Shown one piece after another: positions 32,005-41,127 of a DNA stretch of 64,000 nucleotides. The DNA is taken from NCBI RefSeq assembly GCF_026168105.1, contig NZ_LBMW01000040.1:1-64000 (forward strand), in the 5' to 3' direction. A model generated the notes under the pieces. The model was not told the DNA's origin and ran no database searches. It saw only the letters and a program-made list of their open reading frames with translations. Position 1 is the stretch's first letter, and every line of letters starts with the position of its first letter. Origin of the DNA: Streptomyces hygroscopicus (GTDB taxonomy: Bacteria > Actinomycetota > Actinomycetes > Streptomycetales > Streptomycetaceae). The position numbers and the translations under genes were made by a program.

Positions 32005-34176
32005 GTGACCACCACGTCAGTCCGGCAGGGCTCGCCGCCCACGGCGCCGGACAGAGGATTCTTCCAGCGCCTGGCGGGGTTCTCGCAGCGGCACCGGTGG
32101 ACCGCGCTGGCCCTGTGGCTCGTGGTGCTCATCGGCATCGGCGTGGGCTCCGGGGCCGTCGGAGACCACTACCGCGACGACAACGCACTGCCCGGAACGG
32201 AGACGCAGCAGGCGCAGGACCTGATGCGGCGGCACGGTTCGACGCAGGCCGGGGACACCGAGGAGATCGTGCTGCACCGCACGGCCGGACTGCGCGACCC
32301 CGGTACCGTCACGGCCGTTACCACGATGCTGCACAAGGTGGCCGCGCTGCACGGGGTCACCTCGGTCGGCGACCCGTACCGGGACGGCACCGCGATCTCG
32401 AAGGACGGCACCGTCGGCTTCGTCACGGTCGACCTGGCCAAGCCTGCTCAGAACGCGGCGACCGACGACATCAAGCGACTGCTGGACACGGCCAGGTCCG
32501 CCCAGGGCGGCGGCCTGCAGGTCGAACTCGGCGGCGACAGCGCCCGTACGCTGGCCCAGCCCGGCGGCAACCAGGCCGAGGGGGCCGGTCTGCTGGCGGC
32601 CCTGGTCATCCTGGTGTTCATGTTCGGAACGGTGATCGCCGCCACGCTGCCGGTCATCACCGCGGTGTTCGCGGTGGGCACCACGCTGGGTGGAATCGTC
32701 CTGGCCTCCCACATCTTCACCATCCCGAGCTACACCCCGTACGTGATGACGCTGGTCGGCCTGGGGGTCGGCATCGACTACGCGCTGCTGATCTTCGCCC
32801 GGTACCGGAGCGAGCTGGTCGAGGGGCTGGAGACCCGCGCGGCCACGGCGCGGGCGCTGGACGCCGCGGGACGCTCGGTGCTGTTCGCGGGCTGCACCGT
32901 GATCATCGCCCTGCTGGGCCTGATCACCCTGGGACTGGGATCGCTGCGCGGTCTCGCGCTGTCGGTCGCATTGACCGTGCTGGTCACCATGGTGGCCTCG
33001 CTGTCCCTGTTGCCGGCTCTGCTGCACGTGTTCGGCAAGCGGTTCGAGCGGCAGCTCACCACGCGAGCCCGCAAGCGGGCCGAACGCGGCAAGCCGGAGT
33101 ACGGCGCACGCTGGCGCCGGTGGGGTACGGCCGTCCAGCGGCGCCCGGTCGCCGCGCTGGTGGTGTCCGTGGTGGCGCTGGGCGCGCTGGCCGTTCCCGC
33201 GATGAACCTGCGGCTGGGCTTTGCGGACGCCGGTAACGACCCGGCGGACAGCACCAGCCGGAAGGCGTACGACCTGCTCTCGCAGGGCTTCGGCCCGGGC
33301 TTCAACGGCCCGCTGGTCGTGGTCGCCGACGGCGGCGGCAAGGACGTCGGACAGGCCGCGGCCGACCTGGCGAACACCCTGCGCCAGACGCCCGGCATCG
33401 CCGGGACCACCCCGCCGATCCCGACGAAGGACGGAGAGGCCGCCACCGTCATGGCCTTCCCCAAGTCCTCGCCGCAGGACCAGAAGACCACCGACCTGGT
33501 GCATCAGCTGCGCGACACGGTCCTGCCCGGTGTGGCGCGCCGGACGGACGCGCGGTACGTGGTCGGCGGTCCGACGGCCGCCGTGGTCGACTACTCGGAC
33601 GCCGTCGGGCGCCGTATGCCCCTCTTCGTCGCCGTCGTCGTCGGTCTGTCCCTGCTGATCCTCATGGCGGTGTTCCGGTCGGTGCTCATCCCGCTGAAGG
33701 CGGCCGTGCTCAACCTGGTGACCATCGGTGCCTCGCTGGGCGCGATGACGCTCGTGTACCAGGACGGCCGGTTCGGGGCGGCCTCCGGACCGATCCAGGC
33801 GTTCCTGCCGATCATGGTCTTCGCGATCGTCTTCGGCCTGTCCATGGACTACGAGATCTTCCTGGTCTCCCGGATGCGCGAGGAGTGGCTGCGCTCGGGT
33901 GACCCGCACCGGGCGGTCCGCGAAGGCCTCGCCCACACCGGCGGGGTCATCACGGCCGCCGGGGCCGTCATGATCGTGGTGTTCGGCTCGTTCGTCCTCA
34001 GCACGGACCGCATGCTGCAGCAGTTCGGCTTCGGACTGGCCGTGGCTATCTTCGTGGACGCGGTGATCATCCGGTGCCTGATCGTGCCCGCGGTCATGCG
34101 GCTCATGGGCCGGCACGCCTGGTGGCTGCCGGGGGCGGTGGCCGGGCGGCTGCCGGAGGTCCGCGTGGAGGCCTGA
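32005..34176 (+). CDS. MMPL/RND-family transporter
   Basis: The 723-residue membrane protein has two repeats. Each is one transmembrane helix, a large extracytoplasmic domain and about five further helices, as in MmpL proteins. MTLVGLGVGIDYALLIFARYR and VFAIVFGLSMDYEIFLVSRMREEW are the conserved proton-relay/GxxxDY motifs of the two halves. It would export the cluster product or a lipid using the proton gradient. The GTG at 32005 follows AAGGAGG. It is divergent from a TenA-like gene and followed by a good hairpin. Confidence 0.9.
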   Translation: MTTTSVRQGSPPTAPDRGFFQRLAGFSQRHRWTALALWLVVLIGIGVGSGAVGDHYRDDNALPGTETQQAQDLMRRHGSTQAGDTEEIVLHRTAGLRDPGTVTAVTTMLHKVAALHGVTSVGDPYRDGTAISKDGTVGFVTVDLAKPAQNAATDDIKRLLDTARSAQGGGLQVELGGDSARTLAQPGGNQAEGAGLLAALVILVFMFGTVIAATLPVITAVFAVGTTLGGIVLASHIFTIPSYTPYVMTLVGLGVGIDYALLIFARYRSELVEGLETRAATARALDAAGRSVLFAGCTVIIALLGLITLGLGSLRGLALSVALTVLVTMVASLSLLPALLHVFGKRFERQLTTRARKRAERGKPEYGARWRRWGTAVQRRPVAALVVSVVALGALAVPAMNLRLGFADAGNDPADSTSRKAYDLLSQGFGPGFNGPLVVVADGGGKDVGQAAADLANTLRQTPGIAGTTPPIPTKDGEAATVMAFPKSSPQDQKTTDLVHQLRDTVLPGVARRTDARYVVGGPTAAVVDYSDAVGRRMPLFVAVVVGLSLLILMAVFRSVLIPLKAAVLNLVTIGASLGAMTLVYQDGRFGAASGPIQAFLPIMVFAIVFGLSMDYEIFLVSRMREEWLRSGDPHRAVREGLAHTGGVITAAGAVMIVVFGSFVLSTDRMLQQFGFGLAVAIFVDAVIIRCLIVPAVMRLMGRHAWWLPGAVAGRLPEVRVEA

Positions 34177-34181
34177 AACGA

Positions 34182-34217
34182 GCCCGGCCCGCGGTGGGAG
34201 CGTCCCGCGGGCCGGGC
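34182..34217. terminator. Hairpin after MMPL gene
   Basis: GCCCGGCCCGCGG (34182-34194) pairs perfectly with CCGCGGGCCGGGC (34205-34217), loop 10 nt, between convergent genes. Confidence 0.75.
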
Positions 34218-34290
34218 GGCCGACGCCGCCGGGCCGCAGGGGATGACGGTGCTCCTGCGGCCCGACGGCACATGTGTGTTCACGCACCCG

Positions 34291-34614
34291 CTACTGCGCG
34301 CGCTCCCCCGGCAGCAGACACACCGTCTGGCTGAGCCTCATCTCGCCGCCGCGCCGGAACGGGGCGAGGCGCCGGCGGTTCTCCACGTGCTCCTCGCTGT
34401 GCTCGAAGCGATGGAAACTCGGGGCGTCGACCCAGTCGGTGACGACGTAGTACACGTCGTCCTCGTCGGCCGACCGCGCCAGGGACTGGCACAGATTGCC
34501 CGGGTGGGCGGCGATGCCGTGCCCCACCTCCTGCCACACCCGCTCGAACTCGGCGCCGCGGCCGGGGCTGATCTCCATGCGCAGCATCACGCGGAAGGGG
34601 AGGGAATCCGACAT
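34291..34614 (-). CDS. ABM-domain monooxygenase (antibiotic biosynthesis monooxygenase family)
   Basis: The 107-residue ferredoxin-like alpha/beta barrel starts FRVMLRMEISPGRGAEFERVWQEV, followed by the HPGNLCQSLARSADEDDVYYVVTDWVDAPSFHRFEHSEEH pattern of ActVA-Orf6/TcmH-type proteins. Such cofactor-free enzymes oxidise anthrone-like rings to quinones in type II polyketide pathways, and relatives act as cyclases. Its presence is one reason to suspect an aromatic polyketide product. The ATG at 34614 follows GGAGGA. It is divergent from the POT transporter. Confidence 0.8.
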   Translation of the reverse strand: MSDSLPFRVMLRMEISPGRGAEFERVWQEVGHGIAAHPGNLCQSLARSADEDDVYYVVTDWVDAPSFHRFEHSEEHVENRRRLAPFRRGGEMRLSQTVCLLPGERAQ

Positions 34615-34840
34615 CTGGCTGTCCTCCGTCTTGTGTCGGCGTTCGCGGAGCGGCCAGGGTCGGCGAACGCGCTCGACACCGGCTCGAACGGGTCGACGGC
34701 TGCCACGGCGGAGCCGCCCCCGTCGGTCCGCTCACCACCCGGACGTGCGCCGGTGGGGGCCGCCTCGAGCCGTCCTCGACCGGCCTCCGACACGCCGCAC
34801 CGAGCCTGTCATCCTCCCCGAGCGTCTCCATGGAGGAGTC

Positions 34841-36346
34841 ATGACCGCGTCGATCCAGTCATCGGCCGCCGATCCGGCCCGGCCGCTCAGCGCCCGCCGC
34901 CAGCCTCCGCTGGGCAGGCCCAGCTGGTTCACCACGCTGTTCGCCACCGATGTCTGGGAGCGTTTCAGCTTCTACGGGATGACGGCGATCCTCGTCCTGT
35001 ACGCCACGGCGTCGAAGGCCGACGGCGGGCTCGGCATGAGCAATGACGACGCCACCATGCTCTACGGCCTGTACATGGCCGCGGCCTTCGTCGCGTCGGT
35101 GCCCGGCGGCTGGATCGGCGACCGGCTGGTGGGCTCCTACCGCGCCGTCCTGTACGGAGGCGTCCTGATCGGGCTGGGTCATCTGTCACTGGCGGTGCCG
35201 AGCCGCGGTTTCTTCTTCCCGGGGTTGCTGCTGATCGCGCTGGGCACCGGACTGCTCAAACCGAACATGGCCAGTCTGCTGAGCGCCTTCTACGCTCCCC
35301 ACGACCGGGCGGGCCGGGACGCAGGCTTCGCGATCTTCTATATGAGCGTCCAGGTCAGCGCGCTGGTGGCACCGCTCGCGGTGGGCTCCGCCGGTGAGAC
35401 CGTGAACTGGCACCTCGGGTTCGGGCTCGCGGCGGCCGGCATGGCCGCGGGCCTGGTGCAGTACGTGCGCGGCGCCCGCCACTTCGGCGCCACCGGCCGG
35501 TTCCCCGAACGCGCCGCCACCCGCGCGGAGCGCATCCGGGTGCTGTGGGGTGCCGTACTGCTCGTGGCCGTCCTCACGATCGGGTACGGAGTCGACGCGG
35601 CCCGGGGAACCTTCCGGATCGGTCATGTCATGGCGCTCGTCGGGCTGCTGACCGTGGCGGTGCCGACGGTGTTCTTCTGGCGGCTGCTGCGCAATCCGCT
35701 GCTGTCGGCGCCCGAGCGGGTCCGGGTGCGGACGTACATCTGGCTGTTCCTGGCATCGGCCCTGTTCTTCGCGATGTTTCTGCAGGGCGGCTCGGTCTTC
35801 TCGCTCTTCGCCAAGGAGTCGACGGACCGTTCGATGTTCGGCCTCACGGTGCCGGCGAGCTGGTTCCAGTCGGCGGTGCCGCTGTTCGTGCTGATCACGG
35901 CGCCGGTGTTCGCCGCGCTGTGGAAGCGGGCCGGGGACCGGGTGTGCACGGCGGTCAAGTTCGGCATCGGCATGCTGAGCACGGGCCTGGCCTTCGGGGT
36001 GATGGCGCTCGCCGCGTGGCAGGCCGCGTCGGCGGACAGCGGCCGGGTGTCGCCACTGTGGCTGGTGCTGGCCTTCCTGCTGCTGGCGGTCGGCGAGGTG
36101 ACTTTCGCCCCGGTCGGCATGAGCGCCACCACCGCCGTGGCACCGGCCACGTTCGTGAGCCAGATGGTGGGGCTGTTCTGGCTGGCCGGCGCGCTCGGCG
36201 GCGGGATCGGCGGCAACGCGCTGAAGGCGTCGGGGAACGCGTCGCCGTCCCCGGCCTACTTCCTCGCACTGGCACTGGTCACCCTGGCCGCGGGCGCCGC
36301 CCTGTTCCTGGCACGCCGACCGCTGACGCGCCGGCTGGGGGTGTGA
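34841..36346 (+). CDS. POT/PTR2-family proton-coupled transporter
   Basis: The 501-residue protein has about 14 hydrophobic helices. The N-terminal WERFSFYGM motif (ExxERFxYY-like, POT signature 1) is followed by GGWIGDRLVGSYRAV and GTGLLKPNMASLL. The family moves di- and tripeptides with protons. Members in antibiotic clusters are often assigned as exporters or self-resistance pumps. The ATG at 34841 has a GGAGGAG site. It is the last structural gene before the long upstream region of the regulator. Confidence 0.85.
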   Translation: MTASIQSSAADPARPLSARRQPPLGRPSWFTTLFATDVWERFSFYGMTAILVLYATASKADGGLGMSNDDATMLYGLYMAAAFVASVPGGWIGDRLVGSYRAVLYGGVLIGLGHLSLAVPSRGFFFPGLLLIALGTGLLKPNMASLLSAFYAPHDRAGRDAGFAIFYMSVQVSALVAPLAVGSAGETVNWHLGFGLAAAGMAAGLVQYVRGARHFGATGRFPERAATRAERIRVLWGAVLLVAVLTIGYGVDAARGTFRIGHVMALVGLLTVAVPTVFFWRLLRNPLLSAPERVRVRTYIWLFLASALFFAMFLQGGSVFSLFAKESTDRSMFGLTVPASWFQSAVPLFVLITAPVFAALWKRAGDRVCTAVKFGIGMLSTGLAFGVMALAAWQAASADSGRVSPLWLVLAFLLLAVGEVTFAPVGMSATTAVAPATFVSQMVGLFWLAGALGGGIGGNALKASGNASPSPAYFLALALVTLAAGAALFLARRPLTRRLGV

Positions 36347-37177
36347 CGGCAGCCCGTCCGCGGGAGCCAGGGGGTGACGGCTTGTCGCCCCGGGCCGTCT
36401 CTCTCGCCCACGGGACCGAACTCTTCACACCGGCGCGCCATGGGAAGTGAACCTTTGGTTGTCTCGTGCCATCTCCTGAGTGAAGACAACTCCCCTCAGA
36501 TTCCGACACGGAGGCGCGGGGGTCGGGCTGTCGGCACCCGCTCTCTGCGCAATCGCCCTGCCCTCAAGACTTGGAACGATCCAAAGAGCAACTGACCCCT
36601 TATACACGAATCCGCGACCAACGGTGCGCACTTTCATTCGTTCTTTACAGCCGCTTGTCGAAGTCATCCACCGCGGGAGCCCTTTTCTTTGATGGATCAA
36701 CAAACCGGAGAGACCTGATCAAAAACGTCCGGCATTGAACATCTCGACACCGTCACGACCAGACATGATCATGAGTGCGCTCCCAATCGATCGGCTCCCC
36801 CGTATACAGTCGATCACGCGGGGCAGCGCAAGATCGAAAACAGCACTGTGCGACACGACCTCCCGGAAGGGTGAACCGACGGTGTCCTTCGATGCGACGA
36901 CGCTGCGTTGATCATGCAGACCACCAACGCGGCGAGCCGGGCGCACAGAAGCACCGTCGGCTGCCCTCCCACCGGCACATCTCGTTCGCACCGGCAGCGC
37001 ACGGGGCGGGGTCTCGAACTCGGCGTGCTCTCGAACCTGTTGGGCCTCAGCGGCACGTTGGATCCCTCGCCGCGACGGCCGACCGATGTCACGCTCCCTC
37101 GCCGTCGGGCCATCCTCGCCTCCAGTGATCAGCGCAGGGACGGTGCAGCACGGCGGAGATCCCGCGGCAAGCAGCAC
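36347..37177. other. Long gene-free leader upstream of the StrR-like regulator
   Basis: About 830 bp contains no convincing gene. The part from ~36,550 to 36,860 is distinctly AT-richer than the flanks and has runs such as TTATACACGAA and a TTGATGGATCAA palindrome at 36689-36700. This suggests a complex promoter, or a promoter with a long untranslated leader, for the regulator. Small open frames here lack ribosome sites and family resemblance. Confidence 0.5.
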
Positions 37178-38326
37178 ATGAGTATCGATAAACGGGGTGA
37201 ATCAGTGCAAAGGCTAGAAGATGGGATACTTGTTCCAGTACAGAACGGGACCATCAGTCGTCCGACCGGCGTCTCCAGACCGGCCGAATCGCGTACGGCG
37301 AACACCACACCCATTCCGATCGCGGCACTTCTGCCGGGGGAGTCTCCGCGCTCCCAAGGGCCCGACCAGGAGCACGTCGCGCGGCTGGCCGAGCTCGACG
37401 CACCCCTGCCCGCCATACTCGTCCGCCGGTCCGACATGCGCGTGATCGATGGCACCCACCGTCTTCTGGCCGCCCTGGTCCGAGGGCAGGCCACCATCGA
37501 CGTCGAATTCTTCGAAGGCTCCGAGGAAGACGCCTTCCTGCGCGCGGTCGAGGCGAACGTCGCGCACGGCCTGCCGTTGTCACAGGCCGACCGGCGCGCC
37601 GCCGCGTCACGGATCATCGCCTCGCATCCACACATGTCCGACCGGGCCATCGCCCGCGCGTCGGGCCTGGGAGCCAAGGCCGTGGCCTCGATCCGGCGCC
37701 GTTTAACCGACTCGATGCCGCAGTTGAACGCACGCGTGGGACGCGACGGACGCGTGCGCCCGCTCAGTAGCGCGGAGGGCCGGTGGCGAGCCGCCGAGGT
37801 CATGGCCGAGAACCCTCAGGCCTCGCTGCGCGAGGTCGCGCGAATCGCGGGAATCTCACCGGCCACGGCGAGTGATGTTCGCAAGCGCATCCAGGCGGGC
37901 GAGTTGCCCTCGACCACGCGCCCCCAGGCCGTCCAGCCCTCCGAAGTACCCGCTTCGGAGCTTGCTTCCGCACCCGCGACCGAGTCCGAGACCCGGCCCG
38001 AGGACGGGGCTTGTGTCGCCTCTGCCTCCGACGGAGCACGGCGAAGGCACGAACGAGCAGGGCAACCGGCCCAGCCCAATCCGGGCGTGGTGCTCGAAAA
38101 GCTGCTGCGGGACCCCTCGCTGCGGCTCAAGGAGGAGGGACGGCATCTCCTCCGGCTCCTCCAGCAGAACGCGGCGGCGGAGTGGGCCGACCTGACCGCC
38201 GCGGTACCGCCGCACTGCGGGCCGCTGGTCGGAAGTCTCGCCCGCCAATACGCCGCCACCTGGCTGAAGTTCGCGCAGTATCTGGATGAACGCGACCGGC
38301 CGCTCGCCCACAGGACGGTCGGCTAG
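37178..38326 (+). CDS. StrR-like pathway-specific activator (ParB/KorB-type DNA-binding domain)
   Basis: The 382-residue protein has an N-terminal ParB-like domain (ITHR/DGTHR-type motif VIDGTHRLLAALVRG, followed by VEANVAHGLPLSQADRRAAASRIIA). Two helix-turn-helix segments follow: HMSDRAIARASGLGAKAVASIRRRL and ASLREVARIAGISPATASDVRKRI. The C-terminal helical domain (LLRDPSLRLKEEGRHLLRLL) is as in StrR/NovG-type activators of antibiotic clusters. The leucine at codon 176 is TTA (37703-37705), the only in-frame TTA I noticed, so translation should depend on the bldA tRNA. The start ATG at 37178 has only a weak ribosome site; starts nearby are possible. Confidence 0.83.
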   Translation: MSIDKRGESVQRLEDGILVPVQNGTISRPTGVSRPAESRTANTTPIPIAALLPGESPRSQGPDQEHVARLAELDAPLPAILVRRSDMRVIDGTHRLLAALVRGQATIDVEFFEGSEEDAFLRAVEANVAHGLPLSQADRRAAASRIIASHPHMSDRAIARASGLGAKAVASIRRRLTDSMPQLNARVGRDGRVRPLSSAEGRWRAAEVMAENPQASLREVARIAGISPATASDVRKRIQAGELPSTTRPQAVQPSEVPASELASAPATESETRPEDGACVASASDGARRRHERAGQPAQPNPGVVLEKLLRDPSLRLKEEGRHLLRLLQQNAAAEWADLTAAVPPHCGPLVGSLARQYAATWLKFAQYLDERDRPLAHRTVG

Positions 38327-38635
38327 CTCGACGAGGCGGTTTTCGCATTGCGTCGGCACACCGCTCCTTGCTCATGACGGGGCAATGACGAAACCCTCCT
38401 CACCGTGCACTGGGCGCTCGGACCATGGGCGCCCAGTGCTCCTTCTGCACCAGAATGTACAGCTGCGTCATCCTCTCTCGGACCTCTCGTGACGGGCTCG
38501 TACAGCACTCGAAGTCGCCGAGATCGCCGGAGCCGCGCCCGAACCCCGCTTCCCTTCGCCGTCGCGGCCGTCTCCGTACTAATCTTGGAGCCAGGTACAT
38601 GCGGGCAAGGGGCCCGCCGTTGTTTGGGGGTTGGT
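38327..38635. other. Gene-free region between regulator and cold-shock gene
   Basis: It contains the terminator at 38407-38439 and then ~190 bp leading to the cold-shock-domain gene, ending in a T/G-rich stretch. Cold-shock genes often have long leaders. I see no gene. Confidence 0.5.
38407..38439. terminator. Hairpin terminator after the cluster regulator
   Basis: The perfect 11-bp stem GCACTGGGCGC / GCGCCCAGTGC has an 11-nt loop, 80 bp after the regulator stop. It is a reasonable right-hand boundary marker for the cluster. Confidence 0.65.
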
Positions 38636-39061
38636 GTGGTAGCTGGTCGGGTGATCCGGTTCGACGGCACTAGGGGTTATGGCTTTATCGCTCCCGATCA
38701 CGGCGGAGAGGACGTCTTTCTCCATGTGAACGACATGCTGATACCGGAGTCCTATGTCCGTTCCGGTGTCGCGGTCGAATTCGAGATCGAGGAGGGGGAC
38801 CGGGGCCCCAAGGCGTCTTCGGTACGGCTCGCCACGAACGCCGACGGCACCCCGGTGACGCCACCGGCGGCCCCCGCCACCGCGGGCCGGCAGTCGGCCC
38901 ACGACGACGCCCTGTGCGATGTGCTGCGCCACGACGAGTACACCGGAGACGTGACCGAGGTGCTGCTGCAGGCGGAGCCTTCTCTGACGGGCAGTCAGAT
39001 CATCGCGGTTCGCAGCGGGTTGCTGCAGTTCGCAAAGAAGCACGGCTGGGTCGAGGGCTGA
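38636..39061 (+). CDS. Cold-shock-domain protein with C-terminal helical extension
   Basis: The 141-residue protein has an N-terminal cold-shock domain (residues ~4-68): RVIRFDGTRGYGFIAPDHGGEDVFLHVNDM, with the RNP1-like GYGFI and RNP2-like DVFLH motifs. A ~25-residue Ala/Pro linker and a C-terminal ~50-residue helical segment (DVTEVLLQAEPSLTGSQIIAVRSGLLQFAKKHGWVEG) follow. It binds single-stranded nucleic acid and probably acts as an RNA chaperone. The start is uncertain; GTG at 38636 aligns with the start of the paralogue at 46724. Confidence 0.8.
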   Translation: MVAGRVIRFDGTRGYGFIAPDHGGEDVFLHVNDMLIPESYVRSGVAVEFEIEEGDRGPKASSVRLATNADGTPVTPPAAPATAGRQSAHDDALCDVLRHDEYTGDVTEVLLQAEPSLTGSQIIAVRSGLLQFAKKHGWVEG

Positions 39062-39141
39062 CGGGAACACACGCGATGAGGGGGCCCCGGGGCCGCGCCG
39101 GCACCGGGGCTCCCTCATCCGTCCCCGCGCGTGACCTCGGT

Positions 39142-39813
39142 TCAGGAGCCGCCCGGGCGCACCAGCCCCGTCTCGTACGCGAAGATCGCCGCCTGGGTCC
39201 GGTCACGCAGACTCTGCTTGACCAGGATCCGGCTGACATGGGTCTTGACCGTCTGCTCGGCAACCACGAGGCGTTCGGCGATCTCCGCGTTCGTCAGGCC
39301 CTGCGCGATCAGGGCCAGCACCTCTGTCTCACGCTCCGTCAAATTGCCCGCACGGCCCTTGAGGGGAGCGCGAGGCGCGTCCCTCTCCCGGGAGAATTCG
39401 GCGATCAGGCGCTTGGTGATGTTCGGTGCGAGCACGGCCTCCCCGGCCGCCACCACCCGTACCGCGTAGGCGAGTTCGGTCGCCGACGCATCCTTGAGCA
39501 GGAACCCGGAGGCGCCCGCCCGCAGCGCCTCGTACACGTACTCGTCGAGATCGAACGTCGTCAGCACGAGGACCCTGGTGGTGGCGCCGACGGGCGCGGT
39601 GATGCGGCGTGTCGCCTCGACACCCCCGAGCCGGGGCATCCGGATGTCCATCAGTACGACGTCGGGGTCGAGTTCGGCGGCCTTGGCGACGGCATCGATC
39701 CCGTCCACGGCCTGTCCGACGACCTCGATTCCGGGCTCGGCGTTGAGCAACACCGTCAGGCCCTGGCGGACCATCATCTGGTCGTCGGCGATCAGCACGC
39801 GGATGGTCGTCAT
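39142..39813 (-). CDS. NarL/LuxR-type response regulator
   Basis: The 223-residue protein has a receiver domain (IRVLIADDQMMVRQGL, phospho-acceptor in DVVLMDIRMP) and a C-terminal LuxR helix-turn-helix (LTERETEVLALIAQGLTNAEIAERLVVAEQTVKTHVSRIL). It is the partner of the histidine kinase whose stop codon overlaps its start by 4 nt. The signal and targets are unknown. I place it outside the biosynthetic cluster. Confidence 0.92.
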   Translation of the reverse strand: MTTIRVLIADDQMMVRQGLTVLLNAEPGIEVVGQAVDGIDAVAKAAELDPDVVLMDIRMPRLGGVEATRRITAPVGATTRVLVLTTFDLDEYVYEALRAGASGFLLKDASATELAYAVRVVAAGEAVLAPNITKRLIAEFSRERDAPRAPLKGRAGNLTERETEVLALIAQGLTNAEIAERLVVAEQTVKTHVSRILVKQSLRDRTQAAIFAYETGLVRPGGS

Positions 39814-41126
39814 GCGGTGTCCTCTACGGGGTCGGAGGGTCCGGCGGGTAACCGCAGGGGCAGCACGGCGGTCACTTCGTAGCCCCCCTCGGCAGTGGCA
39901 CCGTAAGCCACGCCGCCACCGAGCGTCGCGGCGCGTTCGCGCATCCCCAGCAGCCCGTGTCCGCTGCCCGGGGACATCAGGTCGGGCAGGGCCGACGCGG
40001 TGTTGATCACGCGGATCAGGATGTCGGACGCACGGTAGTCGAGACCGACCCGAACCTCCGCACCGGGCGCGTGCCGCATCGCGTTGCTCAGTGCCTCCTG
40101 GATGATACGGAACGCCGACAGTTCGATGGCCTGCGTCAGTCGCACGGGCTCCCCGGTGGTCCGGGTCGTGACGGTGAGCCCGGCACCGCGCACGTTGTCG
40201 ACCAGCTCGTCCAGCCGGTCCAGGGTGGGCTGCGGAACGTGCCGCTCGACGTCCGGTTCGGGGTGCTCGGAGCGCAGGACACCGAGCACCTGACGCAGTT
40301 CGGTGAGGGCGTCCTTGGCGTTCTGGCGGATGCTCTCCAGGTTCTCCTTCAGCTCCGCGGACGGGTCCTCGACCAGGTGCGGGGCGGCCTGTGCCTGAAT
40401 GGAGATCACCGACATGTGATGGGCGACCACGTCGTGCAATTCGCGGGCGATCCGGGCGCGTTCCTCCAGCAGTGTGCGCCGGGCCCGCTCCTCGGCGGTG
40501 AGTTCCTCCTGTGCGACCAGTTGGTTACGTGCCACATCGCGGCCGTGCAGCGCGGAGCCGACCAGCGTGGCGATCGCGAGGACCGCGACGGTGAGGATGG
40601 CACAGCCTTCGTAGCCCCAGGCGAGGACGGAGAGCAGGCCCGTCGCCACACTGATCAACAGCGCCTCGACCGCGACCCGGGGCCGGGACCGCAGAGCGAC
40701 CAGGAACAGCACCCATGCCTGCAGCGCGAGTTCGAGACCCGACCAGGTCGGATGTCCGCCGACAGCGGTGCCGCCGACGGCGAGCCCAGCGACCACGAGC
40801 GCCAGCTGCATCAGGATCGATGTGCACCAGGCCGGGATCGGGCGGTGGAGCGCCAGAACGGGCAGCATTGACTGGCCGACGGCGACCAGGACGCCGAGCA
40901 CTCCCAACCGGTAGCCGTAGAAGTAGCGGTTCCAGTCGATGAGGAACAGGCACACTCCGAACAGGGCGGGAGGAGAAAGCTCGAGCGCCGACAGCCAGCG
41001 CGGCCGACGCCCCCGAGGGCGGGGACCGGAGTCGGCCGTCCAGAGGTCCCTGCGCAGGGTCCGCGGCACGGTCCGCACGGCCGCCGCGATCCTCTCCCCC
41101 GCCCCCGCCTCCTTCACGAGAACCAC
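39810..41126 (-). CDS. Membrane sensor histidine kinase (NarL-partner type)
   Basis: The 438-residue protein has a hydrophobic N-terminal half with about six membrane helices (residues ~45-190). A HisKA_3 dimerisation helix follows with the phospho-accepting histidine in RIARELHDVVAHHMSVI. The C-terminal ATPase domain ends in GHGLLGMRERAATLGGGV. It would sense a membrane or envelope signal and phosphorylate the adjoining regulator. The start GTG at 41126 is tentative; a GTG nine bases in is possible. It is directly adjacent to the acyltransferase gene upstream. Confidence 0.9.
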   Translation of the reverse strand: MVLVKEAGAGERIAAAVRTVPRTLRRDLWTADSGPRPRGRRPRWLSALELSPPALFGVCLFLIDWNRYFYGYRLGVLGVLVAVGQSMLPVLALHRPIPAWCTSILMQLALVVAGLAVGGTAVGGHPTWSGLELALQAWVLFLVALRSRPRVAVEALLISVATGLLSVLAWGYEGCAILTVAVLAIATLVGSALHGRDVARNQLVAQEELTAEERARRTLLEERARIARELHDVVAHHMSVISIQAQAAPHLVEDPSAELKENLESIRQNAKDALTELRQVLGVLRSEHPEPDVERHVPQPTLDRLDELVDNVRGAGLTVTTRTTGEPVRLTQAIELSAFRIIQEALSNAMRHAPGAEVRVGLDYRASDILIRVINTASALPDLMSPGSGHGLLGMRERAATLGGGVAYGATAEGGYEVTAVLPLRLPAGPSDPVEDTA

Positions 41127-41127
41127 C

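Noticed and set aside
32017..34287. 756-residue open frame opposite the MMPL gene
   Set aside because: Antisense shadow rich in Asp, Gln, His and Arg. The plus strand encodes clear MMPL repeats.
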